The translations under genes and the position numbers were made by a program. DNA of 64,000 nucleotides from an uncultured Elusimicrobium sp. (GTDB lineage Bacteria > Elusimicrobiota > Elusimicrobia > Elusimicrobiales > Elusimicrobiaceae). The notes below the pieces were generated by a model. The model did not search any database and was not told where the DNA came from. It saw nothing but the letters and a program-made list of their open reading frames with translations. This document shows positions 25,666-33,985 of this stretch, piece after piece (position 1 is the first letter of the stretch; each line of letters starts with the position of its first letter). The stretch covers positions 1 through 64,000 of the forward strand of contig CAMZDW010000002.1 of the NCBI GenBank assembly GCA_947305555.1, written 5' to 3'.

Positions 25666-27330
25666 ATGAATACACAAACAACCCCCCTCGCTGAAGGAAT
25701 TATTCGTGAAGGAGCATTTAAATTAGAAAATCTGGAATTTAACACCAAATTCTGGACTCGCAATCCCTCGCTGTGGAAGCAAGATAAAGAGCATCAAGAT
25801 TTTATTGTTAAATTTTTAGGTTGGCAAAAAGTGTATGATTGGACACTCGCCCGTTTAGATGAGATCACCTCCTTCGCGCAGGACGTCAAAACGCATTTCA
25901 AACACTGTGTAGTCATGGGAATGGGTGGTTCCTCTTTGGCGCCGGAAGTATTTCGTACTGTTTTTGGTAAACAAGAGGGTTGGCCGGAATTAATCGTCTT
26001 GGATACCACACATCCGGATTGGGTTGCTTCCGCCCGGGCACGTATTAATCCGGCAGAAACGTTATTTATTTTCGCCAGCAAGTCTGGAGGCACGGTAGAG
26101 CCTTCTTCCCAATTTGCCTACTTTTTTGATGAAGTGAAAAAATCGGGAGTTAAAGAACCCGGCCAAAATTTTGCCGCTATCACGGATGAAAATACCGGAT
26201 TGCAAAAATTGGCAAAAGATTATAATTTTCGCCATACTTTTATCAACCCGTCTGACATTGGGGGCCGCTTCTCGGCTCTGTCCTTCTTCGGAATTGTACC
26301 GGCCGCCATCATGGGGATAGACGTAAAGAAAATTTTAACAATCGCCAAAGAAGAAGCTGCCACCTTTGGTCCCGAAGCCTCCGTTAAAGAAAATGCGGCT
26401 GTAAAATTGGGTGCTTTTATGGGAGCCTGCGCCGTCAATCACGGCAAAGACAAACTAACCCTCCTTATTCCAAACGATTTAGCTACCTTCGGTTTGTGGG
26501 CCGAACAACTGGTGGCGGAATCTACCGGGAAAGAAGGGAAGGGCGTTGTCCCGGTAACTGGGGAGATTTTACACCCCAATTTTGACTACCGGGAAGACCG
26601 CTACTTCGTTCATTTGTCTACCGGGAGTGATGATGACAAACGTGTCAAAGCCATCGCCCAGGAATTGGCTGAACGCAGCTATCCAGTTTTGACCATTGAA
26701 ATTAAAAATACGTATTATTTGGGTGCTCTCTTCTTACTGTGGGAAATTGCCACGGCTGCGGCCGGTGCGATTTTGGCTATTGATCCGTTTGACCAACCTA
26801 ACGTCCAAGAAGCTAAAACAATGACCAAAAACGTGCTAACCAAACTGGCTGCCGGTGATATTCCCGATTCCATTTCAGCTCCTATTTTGGTATCTAAAGA
26901 TATTAGCGGACAAGTGAAATTGGACACCCTCGCCCAGGACATTTATTCTCTCTTGGAAAGCAACGATTACGTAGCTATTTTGCCATACGTATTCCCTTCC
27001 AAAGAAGTAGATGACGCGCTGCTTGCCCTGCGCGATAAAATCATGGTACGCACCAAACGTGCCGTTCTGTTTGGCTATGGCCCCCGCTACTTACACTCTA
27101 CCGGACAATTACACAAAGGGGATGGAAATAACGGTGTATTTTTGATTTTATCTGCCAACCCGGAAGCTGATATCAAAATCCCGGGCCAACAATATACGTT
27201 CGGTCAATTGTGCAATGCGCAAGCGCTGGGTGATTTCCAAGCGTTGGAATCGAAAGGACGCCGTGCAATTAAGATTCACCTCGCCCAACCTTTGGCCGAA
27301 AATATCAAAAAAATCAGCAACTTATTTTAG
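25666..27330 (+). CDS. pgi: Glucose-6-phosphate isomerase
   Basis: It converts glucose 6-phosphate to fructose 6-phosphate. The double-SIS fold is recognised from VMGMGGSSLAPEVF near residue 84, FASKSGGTVEPSSQF near 137 and the NPSDIGGRFSALSFFG segment near 198. A C-terminal region rich in FGYGPRYLHSTGQLHKGDGN follows. At 554 aa it resembles the isomerase half of bifunctional transaldolase-isomerases more than the classical E. coli type. No transaldolase domain is attached here. An intrinsic terminator follows the stop codon. Confidence 0.9.
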   Translation: MNTQTTPLAEGIIREGAFKLENLEFNTKFWTRNPSLWKQDKEHQDFIVKFLGWQKVYDWTLARLDEITSFAQDVKTHFKHCVVMGMGGSSLAPEVFRTVFGKQEGWPELIVLDTTHPDWVASARARINPAETLFIFASKSGGTVEPSSQFAYFFDEVKKSGVKEPGQNFAAITDENTGLQKLAKDYNFRHTFINPSDIGGRFSALSFFGIVPAAIMGIDVKKILTIAKEEAATFGPEASVKENAAVKLGAFMGACAVNHGKDKLTLLIPNDLATFGLWAEQLVAESTGKEGKGVVPVTGEILHPNFDYREDRYFVHLSTGSDDDKRVKAIAQELAERSYPVLTIEIKNTYYLGALFLLWEIATAAAGAILAIDPFDQPNVQEAKTMTKNVLTKLAAGDIPDSISAPILVSKDISGQVKLDTLAQDIYSLLESNDYVAILPYVFPSKEVDDALLALRDKIMVRTKRAVLFGYGPRYLHSTGQLHKGDGNNGVFLILSANPEADIKIPGQQYTFGQLCNAQALGDFQALESKGRRAIKIHLAQPLAENIKKISNLF

Positions 27331-27337
27331 TCCAACC

Positions 27338-27373
27338 GATGGCGGCCAATTATAAGGGCCGCCATCTTTTTTT
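27338..27373 (+). terminator. Intrinsic terminator between pgi and miaB
   Basis: A 10-bp stem gatggcggcc/ggccgccatc is followed by seven T. The T tract ends 2 nt before the miaB ATG, so this hairpin occupies the place where a leader and Shine-Dalgarno would normally be. Confidence 0.85.
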
Positions 27374-27375
27374 CC

Positions 27376-28605
27376 ATGAAAAAAGTATTCATTCAAACGT
27401 ACGGTTGCCAAATGAACTTAGCAGACTCTGAAGAGATGTTTGCTCAGTTGGCGGCGCGTGGTTTTTGTGCCACTGAAAATTTAGAAGAAGCCGATGCAGT
27501 GCTGATCAATACGTGTACCGTACGAGACCATGCCGAACACCGTGCCGTATCGTTCTTAGGCCGCTTAGGCTCCTGGAAAAAAGAAAAGCCAAACCGCCGT
27601 ATTATTTTTACAGGTTGCGCAGCCCAACGTCTTGGAAAACAATTAAAAAAGCAATTCCCTTTTTTAGACATTTTGTCAGGCGCTAAAGAAATTGAACAAT
27701 TTGGAGACACGTTGGATCAAAGCGGCTTTTTCCCTTCGCAAGGGCCCCAGGGGGAACCTCTGCAACCCGGGCTAACCGGATACGTAACTATCATGCGCGG
27801 TTGCAATTTTGCTTGCACTTACTGTATTGTTCCTACCGTGCGTGGTCCTATAAAATGTTTATCCCATGAACATATTTTAGAAGAAGTACGACATAAAGCA
27901 GCTAACGGAGCAAAAGAAATTATGCTCCTGGGCCAAACGGTAAATGCGTATACCGACGGGGCTGTTTCTTTTGCCGACTTACTTAATAAAACCAGCGAAA
28001 TACCTGGTGTGCAACGTGTCCGTTTTACCAGTCCCCACCCCATTTATTTTACCCCGGCATTTTTGAACGCTATTAAAGATAACCCAAAAATTGCACGCCA
28101 TGTGCACCTTCCCTCGCAGAGTGGATCATCCAAGGTTTTAGCTGAGATGAAACGCGGCTATACCCGCGAAATTTTACTGGAAAAAATTCAAGCACTCAAA
28201 GAAGTGGGCTTTCAAATTTCCACTGATTTAATTGTTGGCTTCCCCACGGAAACGGAAGAAGATTTTGCACAAACACTTTCTTTGGTAGATGCTGCCGGCT
28301 TTTCCACGGCTTATTGCTATAAATATTCCCCCCGGCCCGGCACGCCCGCTGCTCAAATGAAATTATTAAATCAAAATATACTGGAACAACGGCTGGATAT
28401 TTTGTTAAATAAAGTAAGAGGGTTAGCGCAAGCGGCCTACCAAGCACAAGTCGGTACTGTTCAAGAAGTGCTGATGGAAAGCCAAACCAAGGGCCGTTCG
28501 TCGGGCAGCTTTTGGGTGAAAACGCGCAAGACATATTCAGTAGGAAGTGTAGTTCGTGTGGAAATTGAAAAAGCCGATGAAACTTTACTATTTGCGAGGG
28601 ATTAA
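27376..28605 (+). CDS. miaB: tRNA-2-methylthio-N6-dimethylallyladenosine synthase
   Basis: MiaB is a radical-SAM methylthiotransferase that modifies A37 of tRNAs after MiaA has prenylated it. The N-terminal UPF0004 domain supplies cysteines in QTYGCQMN, NTCTVRDHAE and FTGCAAQ. The radical-SAM motif is CNFACTYCIVPTVRG near residues 142-156. A C-terminal TRAM domain follows (about 345-405). The 409-aa length is standard. The substrate-generating miaA lies at 29230-30165, so both steps are encoded close together. The start codon directly follows an intrinsic terminator and has no Shine-Dalgarno. Confidence 0.93.
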   Translation: MKKVFIQTYGCQMNLADSEEMFAQLAARGFCATENLEEADAVLINTCTVRDHAEHRAVSFLGRLGSWKKEKPNRRIIFTGCAAQRLGKQLKKQFPFLDILSGAKEIEQFGDTLDQSGFFPSQGPQGEPLQPGLTGYVTIMRGCNFACTYCIVPTVRGPIKCLSHEHILEEVRHKAANGAKEIMLLGQTVNAYTDGAVSFADLLNKTSEIPGVQRVRFTSPHPIYFTPAFLNAIKDNPKIARHVHLPSQSGSSKVLAEMKRGYTREILLEKIQALKEVGFQISTDLIVGFPTETEEDFAQTLSLVDAAGFSTAYCYKYSPRPGTPAAQMKLLNQNILEQRLDILLNKVRGLAQAAYQAQVGTVQEVLMESQTKGRSSGSFWVKTRKTYSVGSVVRVEIEKADETLLFARD

Positions 28606-28607
28606 CT

Positions 28608-29072
28608 ATGAAGAAAAATTTTTCTGAAAAACGCCGTCATCCGCGTATGCCGGTAATCAGCAATTTAATTGAACCCGTGAATTTGCATTACCGAACTGAA
28701 GATGGCAAAGAAACATCACTGGTCGCTATTTTGGCGGACTTGTCTGCTTCCGGGATGCGAATGATTAGCTTTTTAGGTGCACCCCTAGCCGATCATTTTT
28801 CCATCAGCTTACAACTCCCCGGCACCAATAAAATGGAAGTGCAAGCACGGCTGGCCTGGGTAAAACAACGCGAGAATGTATACACGATCGGTATTGAGTT
28901 TACCAAAATGGATGAAAAGGATGCCAAACTCATTAGCGAGATGGCAGATGACTTTAATGATTGCGACACCCGCATTTTATTAAAACTGCCGGATGTATGT
29001 AATCCGAAGTGCAAATGCAATAAAATTTGCAATAAAATTCAAAAAGACGACAGCTTTTTTGAAGAAAAATAA
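28608..29072 (+). CDS. PilZ-domain protein with C-terminal cysteine cluster
   Basis: The PilZ domain binds cyclic di-GMP. The signature arginines occur in EKRRHPRMP near residue 8, and the second motif DLSASGM is near residue 47. The beta-barrel continues to GIEFTKM near residue 103. The tail is unusual: DVCNPKCKCNKICNKIQ near residues 130-147 has cysteines spaced C-x3-C-x-C-x3-C, which could bind a metal or be a redox switch. It follows miaB by 2 nt and is followed by a terminator. The output pathway is unknown; the pilin-like genes suggest surface motility or adhesion as one option. Confidence 0.85.
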   Translation: MKKNFSEKRRHPRMPVISNLIEPVNLHYRTEDGKETSLVAILADLSASGMRMISFLGAPLADHFSISLQLPGTNKMEVQARLAWVKQRENVYTIGIEFTKMDEKDAKLISEMADDFNDCDTRILLKLPDVCNPKCKCNKICNKIQKDDSFFEEK

Positions 29073-29086
29073 AGAACCTCGTTCAT

Positions 29087-29121
29087 AAAAAAATCCTCGG
29101 GTTACACCCGGGGATTTTTTT
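29087..29121 (+). terminator. Intrinsic terminator after the PilZ gene
   Basis: The stem atcctcgggt/acccggggat has a 3-nt loop, preceded by A and followed by a T run. It ends the miaB-pilZ unit. Confidence 0.85.
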
Positions 29122-29217
29122 ATCTGAAAACTATTGACTATGGATAACTGCCGATGTAACCTTCGGTAAAGTAATGGTTGTCTTTCTTATCCTTTATAGC
29201 TTATCCCTACAATAAGG

Positions 29218-29223
29218 TACAAT
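29218..29223 (+). promoter_or_regulatory. -10 box (TACAAT) immediately before miaA
   Basis: GGTACAATATA ends 6 nt before the miaA ATG at 29230. No Shine-Dalgarno is present, so a leaderless mRNA is likely. The string is the same as before batC and rpmE. Confidence 0.5.
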
Positions 29224-29229
29224 ATAAAT

Positions 29230-30165
29230 ATGAAACCTATTGTTGTGTGTGGCCCAACAGCTTCGGGCAAAACAGAACTTGCGTTGGAATTAGCCCGTCA
29301 AACTGGCGGTCTTATTATCTCCGCGGATTCACGCCAAATCTACAAACGCCTCACGATAGGAACCGCCAAACCCGCTGGCTGCTGGAAAGAAGGCCAGTAT
29401 TTAGTGGATGGAATTGCTTACCATTTGGTCGATTTTCTGGAGGTAACAGATACTTTTAATGCCTCCTCCTTTTGTACACAAGTACGTCGTATTATAGCCG
29501 CCTATCCCAACACGCCAATTATCTTTGCGGGAGGTACGGGGCTGTACTTGCATGCCTATTTTGTGGGCATGGACACATTGCCAGCCGGAACGCCGGACAC
29601 ACGCGCCCAACTGGAAACCTTGCTAAATAACTTAGGGAAAGAGGGATTACACCACTTACTCAAGCAAAAGGATCCCGTTTCAGCCGCGCAGATTCCCCCC
29701 GGCAACGTCCAGCGAACAATGCGTGCTTTAGAAATATTTATGCTGACTGGACAGCCGGCCAGCGCCTTAAAAAGCGGTTCCTTTTTCCAATTACCGGATG
29801 ACTCGGCCCATTGGGTATATTTGGACTGGGACAAAGAGCTACTGGCAAATCGTATCGCAACGCGCACCGAACACCTATTTAACGGAATGTGTGAAGAGGC
29901 AGCTTCTCTATTATCTGAAGGCTATTCTCCCCTTACGCCTGCCCTGAAAAGTTTGGGTTATCCTCAAGCAATTCAATTTTTACAGCATGAGCTTTCCCGA
30001 GAACAGGCCCTGGAAAAAATTACCACGCTGACCCGGCAATACGCTAAACGCCAACGCACGTGGTTCAATCGATATAAAAATGCCCAACGTATTTCTTTGC
30101 ACTCTGCCACCGATTTTGACAGCAAAAAAATAACGTGGGAAATTCTTTCCCACGTTTCCAACTAA
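29230..30165 (+). CDS. miaA: tRNA dimethylallyltransferase
   Basis: MiaA transfers dimethylallyl from DMAPP to A37 of tRNAs that read U-starting codons. The P-loop is GPTASGKTEL near residue 8, followed by ISADSRQIYK, the TAKP motif and FAGGTGLYLHA near residue 101. The R-x-x-R-A-L-E-motif segment NVQRTMRALEI lies near 158. A C-terminal QYAKRQRTWFNR motif confirms the family. The 311-aa length is standard. IspE, which supports DMAPP supply by the MEP pathway, is encoded at 57908. Confidence 0.95.
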   Translation: MKPIVVCGPTASGKTELALELARQTGGLIISADSRQIYKRLTIGTAKPAGCWKEGQYLVDGIAYHLVDFLEVTDTFNASSFCTQVRRIIAAYPNTPIIFAGGTGLYLHAYFVGMDTLPAGTPDTRAQLETLLNNLGKEGLHHLLKQKDPVSAAQIPPGNVQRTMRALEIFMLTGQPASALKSGSFFQLPDDSAHWVYLDWDKELLANRIATRTEHLFNGMCEEAASLLSEGYSPLTPALKSLGYPQAIQFLQHELSREQALEKITTLTRQYAKRQRTWFNRYKNAQRISLHSATDFDSKKITWEILSHVSN

Positions 30166-30177
30166 AATATTATTAAT

Positions 30178-31170
30178 CTAAAAAGACATGGGCGTTCTGT
30201 TAATACTGCGCACAATGCTTTGGAAGTCTTTTTCTGTGGGAGTTGCAAATCCACCCTCCGCGCTTACCGTCCGTAAATTAGGCACATGGTTGCGGATAAA
30301 ATTCAAGGTACTACTATTAAACCCGGTAAATAAAAAGTAACCGTGGGCATTACTCAAAGTCAGCATGGTCTTCCCTTCATCATCCTGGAAGGAAGCGCTA
30401 CCATCTGGAGCATACAAGAGGGAAGAAACTAATCCCACCAAATCACCCGTGGTCGTAAACACCCCCCCACCGGAATTCCCGCGCCGTACCCCAAAACTGG
30501 GCGAAATAAAGTGTTGGAGCTTAGATACGAAATACACCTCCAAAGAAGGAGATACCAAGTAAGACAAACTTCCATTCTGCATTTTAGGCACTACAATACG
30601 AGGAAGAAGACGCGAATTAGGTAAATTAGCCGAACTAACCAGCAAGGCCCCTTTGGCAGCTAATTGGGCTTTTGTTTCCGGGTCCAACTTTAACTGTTTT
30701 TTAAATTGTTCTGGGGTAACGGATTGCCATATTCCTTCTTCCAAGGCCGCATAATCATAATCAGCACTGGACGGGTCTAAACGAATCAAAGCCACATCTA
30801 CACTGCTAATACGGTTTTGCCCCGGATAAAAACCAGGGTAGATAAATACTCTGGGAGTTTGCGTACTATGAGAAATTCGCACCTGTTGACGTAACGACGC
30901 CTCAGCCAGTGTAATTTGAATGGTACACGGCAAAGAACCACTACATGTATTATATACACAGTGGGCCGCCGTTAAAAACCAATTCGCATCTAGCCGCACC
31001 GCCTGGCAAGAGTATACTTTTACCTTCGGAGAAGCGCTTTGATCCGTACGCCAAATCTCAATTTCTTTTTGAAGCAAAAAGGCATTTTCTTTCACCTTAG
31101 CAGAATTTTCTTGTGCGAAAGAAGTAATTACCATACATCCAAATAAAAAACAAAATAGTGCCCTTTTCAT
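30178..31170 (-). CDS. Secreted trypsin-like serine protease
   Basis: The ATG at 31170 starts a signal peptide (MKRALFCFLFGCMVITSFAQ), preferred over upstream in-frame ATGs that precede it with charged residues. The S1 protease triad is visible: His in FLTAAHCVYN near residue 72, Asp in DVALIRLDP near 126, and Ser in RRGNSGGGVF near 228. Cysteines around the histidine could form disulfides. The 330-aa length fits a trypsin-like domain with extensions. It converges with miaA, ending 12 nt from its stop codon. A periplasmic or secreted degradative or processing role is likely; the substrate is unknown. Confidence 0.85.
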   Translation of the reverse strand: MKRALFCFLFGCMVITSFAQENSAKVKENAFLLQKEIEIWRTDQSASPKVKVYSCQAVRLDANWFLTAAHCVYNTCSGSLPCTIQITLAEASLRQQVRISHSTQTPRVFIYPGFYPGQNRISSVDVALIRLDPSSADYDYAALEEGIWQSVTPEQFKKQLKLDPETKAQLAAKGALLVSSANLPNSRLLPRIVVPKMQNGSLSYLVSPSLEVYFVSKLQHFISPSFGVRRGNSGGGVFTTTGDLVGLVSSLLYAPDGSASFQDDEGKTMLTLSNAHGYFLFTGFNSSTLNFIRNHVPNLRTVSAEGGFATPTEKDFQSIVRSINRTPMSF

Positions 31171-31176
31171 AGTATT

Positions 31177-31182
31177 AGTGTA
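31177..31182 (-). promoter_or_regulatory. Possible -10 box (TACACT) before the protease gene
   Basis: On the minus strand TACACT ends 6 nt before the ATG at 31170. It shares the spacing of the leaderless-type promoters in this window, but the hexamer match is weaker. Confidence 0.25.
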
Positions 31183-31243
31183 CATAAAAAACGCAAAAAA
31201 AACCACTTTTTTCGGATAAATTACCTGTTGCAAGGGACTCAAA

Positions 31244-31254
31244 TATAATATAAT
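31244..31254 (+). promoter_or_regulatory. Overlapping -10 boxes (TATAATATAAT) before plsY
   Basis: Two TATAAT hexamers overlap by one base, and the second ends 7 nt before the ATG at 31262. There is no Shine-Dalgarno. A TTGCAA at 31228-31233 could be a -35 with a short 15-bp spacer. Confidence 0.5.
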
Positions 31255-31261
31255 AAGTTAT

Positions 31262-31876
31262 ATGATTATAAAAGTCCTCGTTTTGGTTGTGTTTAGTTAT
31301 TTACTCGGCTCTATTCCCACGGGCTATTTGATTGCAAAACGCGTAATGGGCATTGACATTCGCGAACACGGCTCCGGAAATCCGGGTGCCGCCAACGTGT
31401 ACCGCACGGTCGGGAAATGGGCTGGAATCTCCACCTTTTTAATCGACGCGCTCAAAGGATTTATCCCAGTATGTTTAGCCCGGCATTATTGCCCGGAAGA
31501 CTATTGGGTAGCCATTGTGTGTGGCGTAATCGCTATTTTAGGCCATATGTGGACCATTTATCTAAAATTCCGCGGCGGGAAAGGCGTGGCTACTTCCGCA
31601 GGTGTTTTTGCCGCTTTACTTCCTATTCCTACTGCGCTGGCCTTTGCCGCCTTTGTAGCTTGCGTAGCCAAATGGGGACGTATTTCTATCGGTTCCATCT
31701 GCGCTTGTATTGTTCTGCCCCTCTCCAGTTATTTTATTGGGAATCATCCGCTGTCCGTAGATTTGATGGTAACTGCTATTGGTGCGTTAGTTATTTATAA
31801 ACATATTCCGAATATTAAACGTCTCTTGCAACAAAAAGAACTCAAGTTTGAAGATGGTGCTAAAAAGAGAAAATAA
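31262..31876 (+). CDS. plsY: Glycerol-3-phosphate acyltransferase
   Basis: PlsY transfers acyl groups from acyl-phosphate to glycerol 3-phosphate to make lysophosphatidate, the first step of phospholipid synthesis. It is a small polytopic protein: SYLLGSIPTGYLIAK at the N-terminus, DIREHGSGNPGAANVYRTVG near residue 36 (the conserved GSGN loop), and KFRGGKGVATSAGV near residue 100. The loop has P and A where most homologues have I and T. The 204-aa length is standard. It is followed 1 nt later by gpsA, which makes the glycerol 3-phosphate substrate. Confidence 0.94.
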   Translation: MIIKVLVLVVFSYLLGSIPTGYLIAKRVMGIDIREHGSGNPGAANVYRTVGKWAGISTFLIDALKGFIPVCLARHYCPEDYWVAIVCGVIAILGHMWTIYLKFRGGKGVATSAGVFAALLPIPTALAFAAFVACVAKWGRISIGSICACIVLPLSSYFIGNHPLSVDLMVTAIGALVIYKHIPNIKRLLQQKELKFEDGAKKRK

Positions 31877-31877
31877 T

Positions 31878-32882
31878 ATGAAAGTTAATAAAATTACCGT
31901 TTTTGGGGCAGGTATTTGGGGAAGTGTCATCGCCCAACACTTAGCAAAAAAAGGCTATTCTGTTTCTTTATGGGAATATAATGAGCAACTACTCAATGTA
32001 CTCAAAACGATGGGACGCCACCCCAACATTCCCAACTTCAAAATTCACGATAATATTCGATTAACAGGTAATGTGGCAGAGGCCGTAGATCATACTGATT
32101 TAATTATTTTTGTTATTTCTTCCAAAGCGATCCGGGCGTTTTGCCGGGAACAATTAAAACCCTTACTCGCCGGGCGCGTAGTTCCGGTGGTAAGTGCTTC
32201 CAAAGGCATTGAAGGGGCCACTTTTAAAACAATTTGCGAATTAATAGAAGAAGAGTTACCCCAATTAAAAGACCAGGTACTTGCCTTTTCCGGGCCTAGT
32301 TTTGCTTTGGAAGTCGCTCAAGGAGTACCCACCAAAATTATGTTGGCCGGGAAAAACCCGACTTTGGTCAATGAAGTGGCGCAAATTATGAGTGGCGATC
32401 CTATTATTGTAGTTCCGGCGCAAGACCGCCGGGGCGTTGAATACGGGGGCGGCATTAAGAACGTGTTGGCAATTGGTTGCGGCGTCATTGACGGGATAGG
32501 AGATGGCGCAAATGCTAAGGCCGCGCTAATCACCCAAGCTTTACAAGAAATGAATGATGTATTAGTCAGCCAAGGCGGTCGAGCCGGAACAGTGTACAGC
32601 TTGGCAGGCTTCGGAGATGCTATTTTAACGGGGATGTCCGCCATTTCACGCAACCGGCGATTAGGTGAAAAGCTGGGGGCGGGTCTATCGTTAGAAGAGG
32701 CAAAAAAAGAAGTGGGAACTATCGCCGAAGGCGTTAACTCCGTGCAAAGTGTATATGATATTTCGCGTAAAAACAATTTAAAAACTCCCATCCTAGATGC
32801 TATTTGGCAGATTGTTTGCCAAGGGGCTCAACCGCATGTATTATTACACGCCATGGGATTTATCAACCGCGGCAATAAATAG
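31878..32882 (+). CDS. gpsA: Glycerol-3-phosphate dehydrogenase [NAD(P)+]
   Basis: GpsA reduces dihydroxyacetone phosphate to glycerol 3-phosphate. The start at 31878 gives the expected N-terminus MKVNKITVFGAGIWGSVIAQ with the Rossmann GxGxxG-type motif. The upstream in-frame ATG at 31848 would overlap plsY. Other motifs are VSASKGIE near residue 102, the FSGPSFA segment near 140, GGIKNVLAIGCGVIDG near 190 with the catalytic lysine, and GTIAEGVNSV near 280. The length of 334 aa is normal. Pairing with plsY forms a two-gene glycerolipid unit. Confidence 0.94.
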   Translation: MKVNKITVFGAGIWGSVIAQHLAKKGYSVSLWEYNEQLLNVLKTMGRHPNIPNFKIHDNIRLTGNVAEAVDHTDLIIFVISSKAIRAFCREQLKPLLAGRVVPVVSASKGIEGATFKTICELIEEELPQLKDQVLAFSGPSFALEVAQGVPTKIMLAGKNPTLVNEVAQIMSGDPIIVVPAQDRRGVEYGGGIKNVLAIGCGVIDGIGDGANAKAALITQALQEMNDVLVSQGGRAGTVYSLAGFGDAILTGMSAISRNRRLGEKLGAGLSLEEAKKEVGTIAEGVNSVQSVYDISRKNNLKTPILDAIWQIVCQGAQPHVLLHAMGFINRGNK

Positions 32883-32929
32883 AAAGAATGTTGATTGCAC
32901 GCAATCCATTTTTAAAATAAGGAAATGAT

Positions 32930-33193
32930 ATGAATAAAGATGATGTGATCCGCCATTTAACCCGGCAAGTGTTAGATAAAAAACAAGCTAAAATGTCTGT
33001 AGATCGGGTTTTTGAAATTATTAAACACGGTTTAAAACGGGACGGGAAAGTAGTTATTAGCAATTTTGGGTCCTTTCACTTGAAAATGGCCCGCCCTGTA
33101 ATGCGCCATAACCCAAAAACTGGGGAAAAGGTACAGGTCCCGGCTAAACCGAAGGTACGCTTTAAACCCTCGGCCAATTTGCTCAAAAAATAA
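32930..33193 (+). CDS. HU/IHF-family DNA-binding protein
   Basis: This 87-aa protein has the HU/IHF fold: helical N-terminus, then GKVVISNFGSFHLK (the GFGxF-type turn) and the DNA-bending arm RPVMRHNPKTGEKVQVPAKPKVRFKPS. The arm contains RHNPKTGE with the intercalating proline. A nucleoid-associated architectural role is expected. It follows gpsA by 47 nt with an AAGGAAATG ribosome binding site. Whether it acts as a homodimer like HU or as one IHF-like subunit cannot be told. Confidence 0.93.
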   Translation: MNKDDVIRHLTRQVLDKKQAKMSVDRVFEIIKHGLKRDGKVVISNFGSFHLKMARPVMRHNPKTGEKVQVPAKPKVRFKPSANLLKK

Positions 33194-33220
33194 GCTGGCT
33201 TCTAGGCAATTTCCAAAAAA

Positions 33221-33252
33221 AATGGGCGGACTGTTAAAGCAGTTCGCCCATT
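33221..33252 (-). terminator. Intrinsic terminator (minus-strand unit, possibly bidirectional)
   Basis: The stem aatgggcggactg/cagttcgcccatt has one wobble pair. On the minus strand it is followed by eight T, so it ends the ileS-lspA-ATPase-queF unit. The T tract on the plus side is poor. Confidence 0.8.
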
Positions 33253-33268
33253 GAGTTCTTCACACTTG

Positions 33269-33985
33269 TTACAATACTTGTTTTAGTTCTATAGGTAAAT
33301 CTTGTTTGGAAATTAATACGGCACTATGTGTATTCGTTTTTTTATCTAAGCCAAAAATATTGACCCGGTAAATAACGAATCTCTTTCCATTCTTTTCCTC
33401 TACTTTTTGTATTTCAAACATTTTATCCGGTAAATTACTGGCAGACTCAAGGACTAGTACATTTTCCTTGGAAAAATCCGCCACCGGATAGCTACCGCGG
33501 GCTCGCCTTTTAAATGCCTTGTATTCATCCGTCGTCTTGATGAGTAATACTTCCGCAGGTGCCGCTATCATAGAAATACTGCTTTTTTCTTGAGGCATTT
33601 CTGTTGATGGCTGTGTTACGGATGGAGCCTTATGAATAATATTCTCTAGGGGAACGCCCGTTGTTTTCAAAATGTCTTCTTCCATCTTATCCGCATTTTT
33701 CGTGCGCGGGACAATGGACTTAATATCCGGTAGATGCATTGTTGCCAATTGCGATTCCGGTAAAGGCTGTTGTGCTTCCTCAGCTTCGGCTAAAGAGATA
33801 TCCCCCTCCACTTCCGTCGCTTTAGACAAATCCATCATATCTGCAGGCATATCCTCCAAATCATCAGAAGCGAAAACAACTCGTGATTCGGCAGGGGACT
33901 TCTGGTTCATATCCCATATACGCATTACCGCCAGACCCAATAAAAAACCTAAAAAGAACAGAAAAAAACCTATTTTTTTATTCAT
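33269..33985 (-). CDS. Membrane-anchored protein with possible PrcB-like C-terminal domain (238 aa)
   Basis: An N-terminal transmembrane anchor (IGFFLFFLGFLLGLAVMRIW) is followed by an acidic, disordered-looking stretch (residues 35-140). A C-terminal domain of about 95 residues follows. That domain (DEYKAFKRRA, then VADFSKENVLVLES) recalls the protease-complex PrcB C-terminal family, in which DFSKExV is a typical motif. This resemblance is from memory and is weak. The start codon overlaps the queF stop (ATGA), so the genes are translationally coupled. The terminator follows it. Confidence 0.6.
   Translation of the reverse strand: MNKKIGFFLFFLGFLLGLAVMRIWDMNQKSPAESRVVFASDDLEDMPADMMDLSKATEVEGDISLAEAEEAQQPLPESQLATMHLPDIKSIVPRTKNADKMEEDILKTTGVPLENIIHKAPSVTQPSTEMPQEKSSISMIAAPAEVLLIKTTDEYKAFKRRARGSYPVADFSKENVLVLESASNLPDKMFEIQKVEEKNGKRFVIYRVNIFGLDKKTNTHSAVLISKQDLPIELKQVL

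Noticed and set aside
31848..31877. An upstream gpsA start at 31848
   Set aside because: It overlaps plsY and adds ten charged residues before the conserved nucleotide-binding N-terminus.
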